Origin: Rhizobium mayense
GTDB lineage: Bacteria > Pseudomonadota > Alphaproteobacteria > Rhizobiales > Rhizobiaceae
Assembly: GCF_030272705.1 (NCBI RefSeq)
Contig: NZ_JARFYM010000032.1
Location: 17,468 to 81,467 of the forward strand
Length of the DNA stretch: 64,000 nucleotides
Direction: 5' to 3'
The translations under genes and the position numbers were made by a program. This document shows positions 63,968 to 64,000 of the stretch, one piece after another. Position 1 is the first letter of the stretch. Every line of letters starts with the position of its first letter. The notes under the pieces are model-generated. The model had not been told where the DNA came from and ran no database searches. It saw only the letters and a program-made list of their open reading frames with translations.

Positions 63968-64000
63968 ATGAAGCGCAACCGTTTCACGGACGAACAAATT
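63968..64000 (+). mobile_element. Start of an IS3-family transposase OrfA (cut by window end)
   Basis: The final 33 bases read MKRNRFTDEQI, the N-terminus of the IS3-family OrfA helix-turn-helix protein (typically MKR.RF.(D/E)EQI). AGGGA lies just before the ATG. Only the first 11 codons are visible, so intactness and IS group cannot be judged. Confidence 0.7.

Noticed and set aside
63706..63987. 93-codon minus frame overlapping the transposase start
   Set aside because: It crosses the presumed IS boundary and has no recognisable family; probably chance.

Overview
The window looks like a piece of a Hyphomicrobiales (rhizobial) genome, most like Sinorhizobium/Ensifer, Rhizobium or Mesorhizobium. 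The base composition is GC-rich. Rhizobial families such as DUF982 and a degenerate EF-G paralogue are present, with an OxyR/KatG pair and many Rhizobium-style enzymes. There are no rRNA, tRNA or CRISPR features, and no single housekeeping block. The mix of stand-alone enzymes, an orphan nuoHI pair, decayed gene fragments and an IS3-type transposase start at the right edge would suit an accessory region or megaplasmid/chromid, but the replicon cannot be told from sequence alone.

Layout. 0-6.4 kb: glutathione S-transferase (runs off the left edge), PEBP-family protein, CBS protein, isolated nuoH-nuoI, and an EF-G-like protein with altered GTPase motifs. 6.7-13.4 kb: an LLM flavin monooxygenase divergent from an SDR/ECF-sigma pair (the sigma carries a C-terminal SnoaL-like domain), a small K+-channel-like protein, a Ca2+/H+ antiporter, and an HxlR regulator divergent from a quinone-reductase-like MDR. 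13.4-20 kb: DDAH-like hydrolase, alpha/beta hydrolase, a SARP-type DNA-binding domain fused to an alpha/beta hydrolase, and an aldehyde dehydrogenase/acetolactate-synthase-like operon. 20.5-26.2 kb: DUF1269 protein, katG divergent from oxyR, a methyltransferase, and a DUF4242-guanylate/adenylate cyclase fusion.

26.8-46.3 kb is the most striking part. About sixteen envelope-related genes lie here: MscS channel, small membrane proteins, a membrane-anchored winged-helix/TPR regulator, lytic transglycosylase MltF, HAD phosphatase, formylglycine-generating enzyme, a moxR-DUF58-DUF4381-batA-batBC-batD operon, sulfatase, DUF900 lipoprotein hydrolase and DUF1254/DUF1214 protein. Seven copies of one 17-bp element, consensus TTTACAGTAACGTACTT, lie in the intergenic regions, all in the same orientation relative to the gene they precede. 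Six of them are 50-65 nt from the start codon. Apart from partial look-alikes I found none elsewhere in the window. This looks like one locus-wide regulon, and the TPR regulator inside it is the obvious candidate controller.

46.3-52.9 kb: SRPBCC and DUF982 proteins, a tandem-PAS diguanylate cyclase, a PhcB-like methyltransferase and a membrane GGDEF-EAL protein (c-di-GMP signalling). 53.4-63.5 kb: a surface-polysaccharide region with an acyltransferase, a secreted protein, a tightly coupled six-gene CDP-deoxyhexose/glycolipid operon (rfbG, SDR reductase, GT2, rfbF, flippase-like, FAD oxidoreductase) and a convergent GT-C-like membrane protein. The window ends 33 bases into an IS3-type transposase gene.
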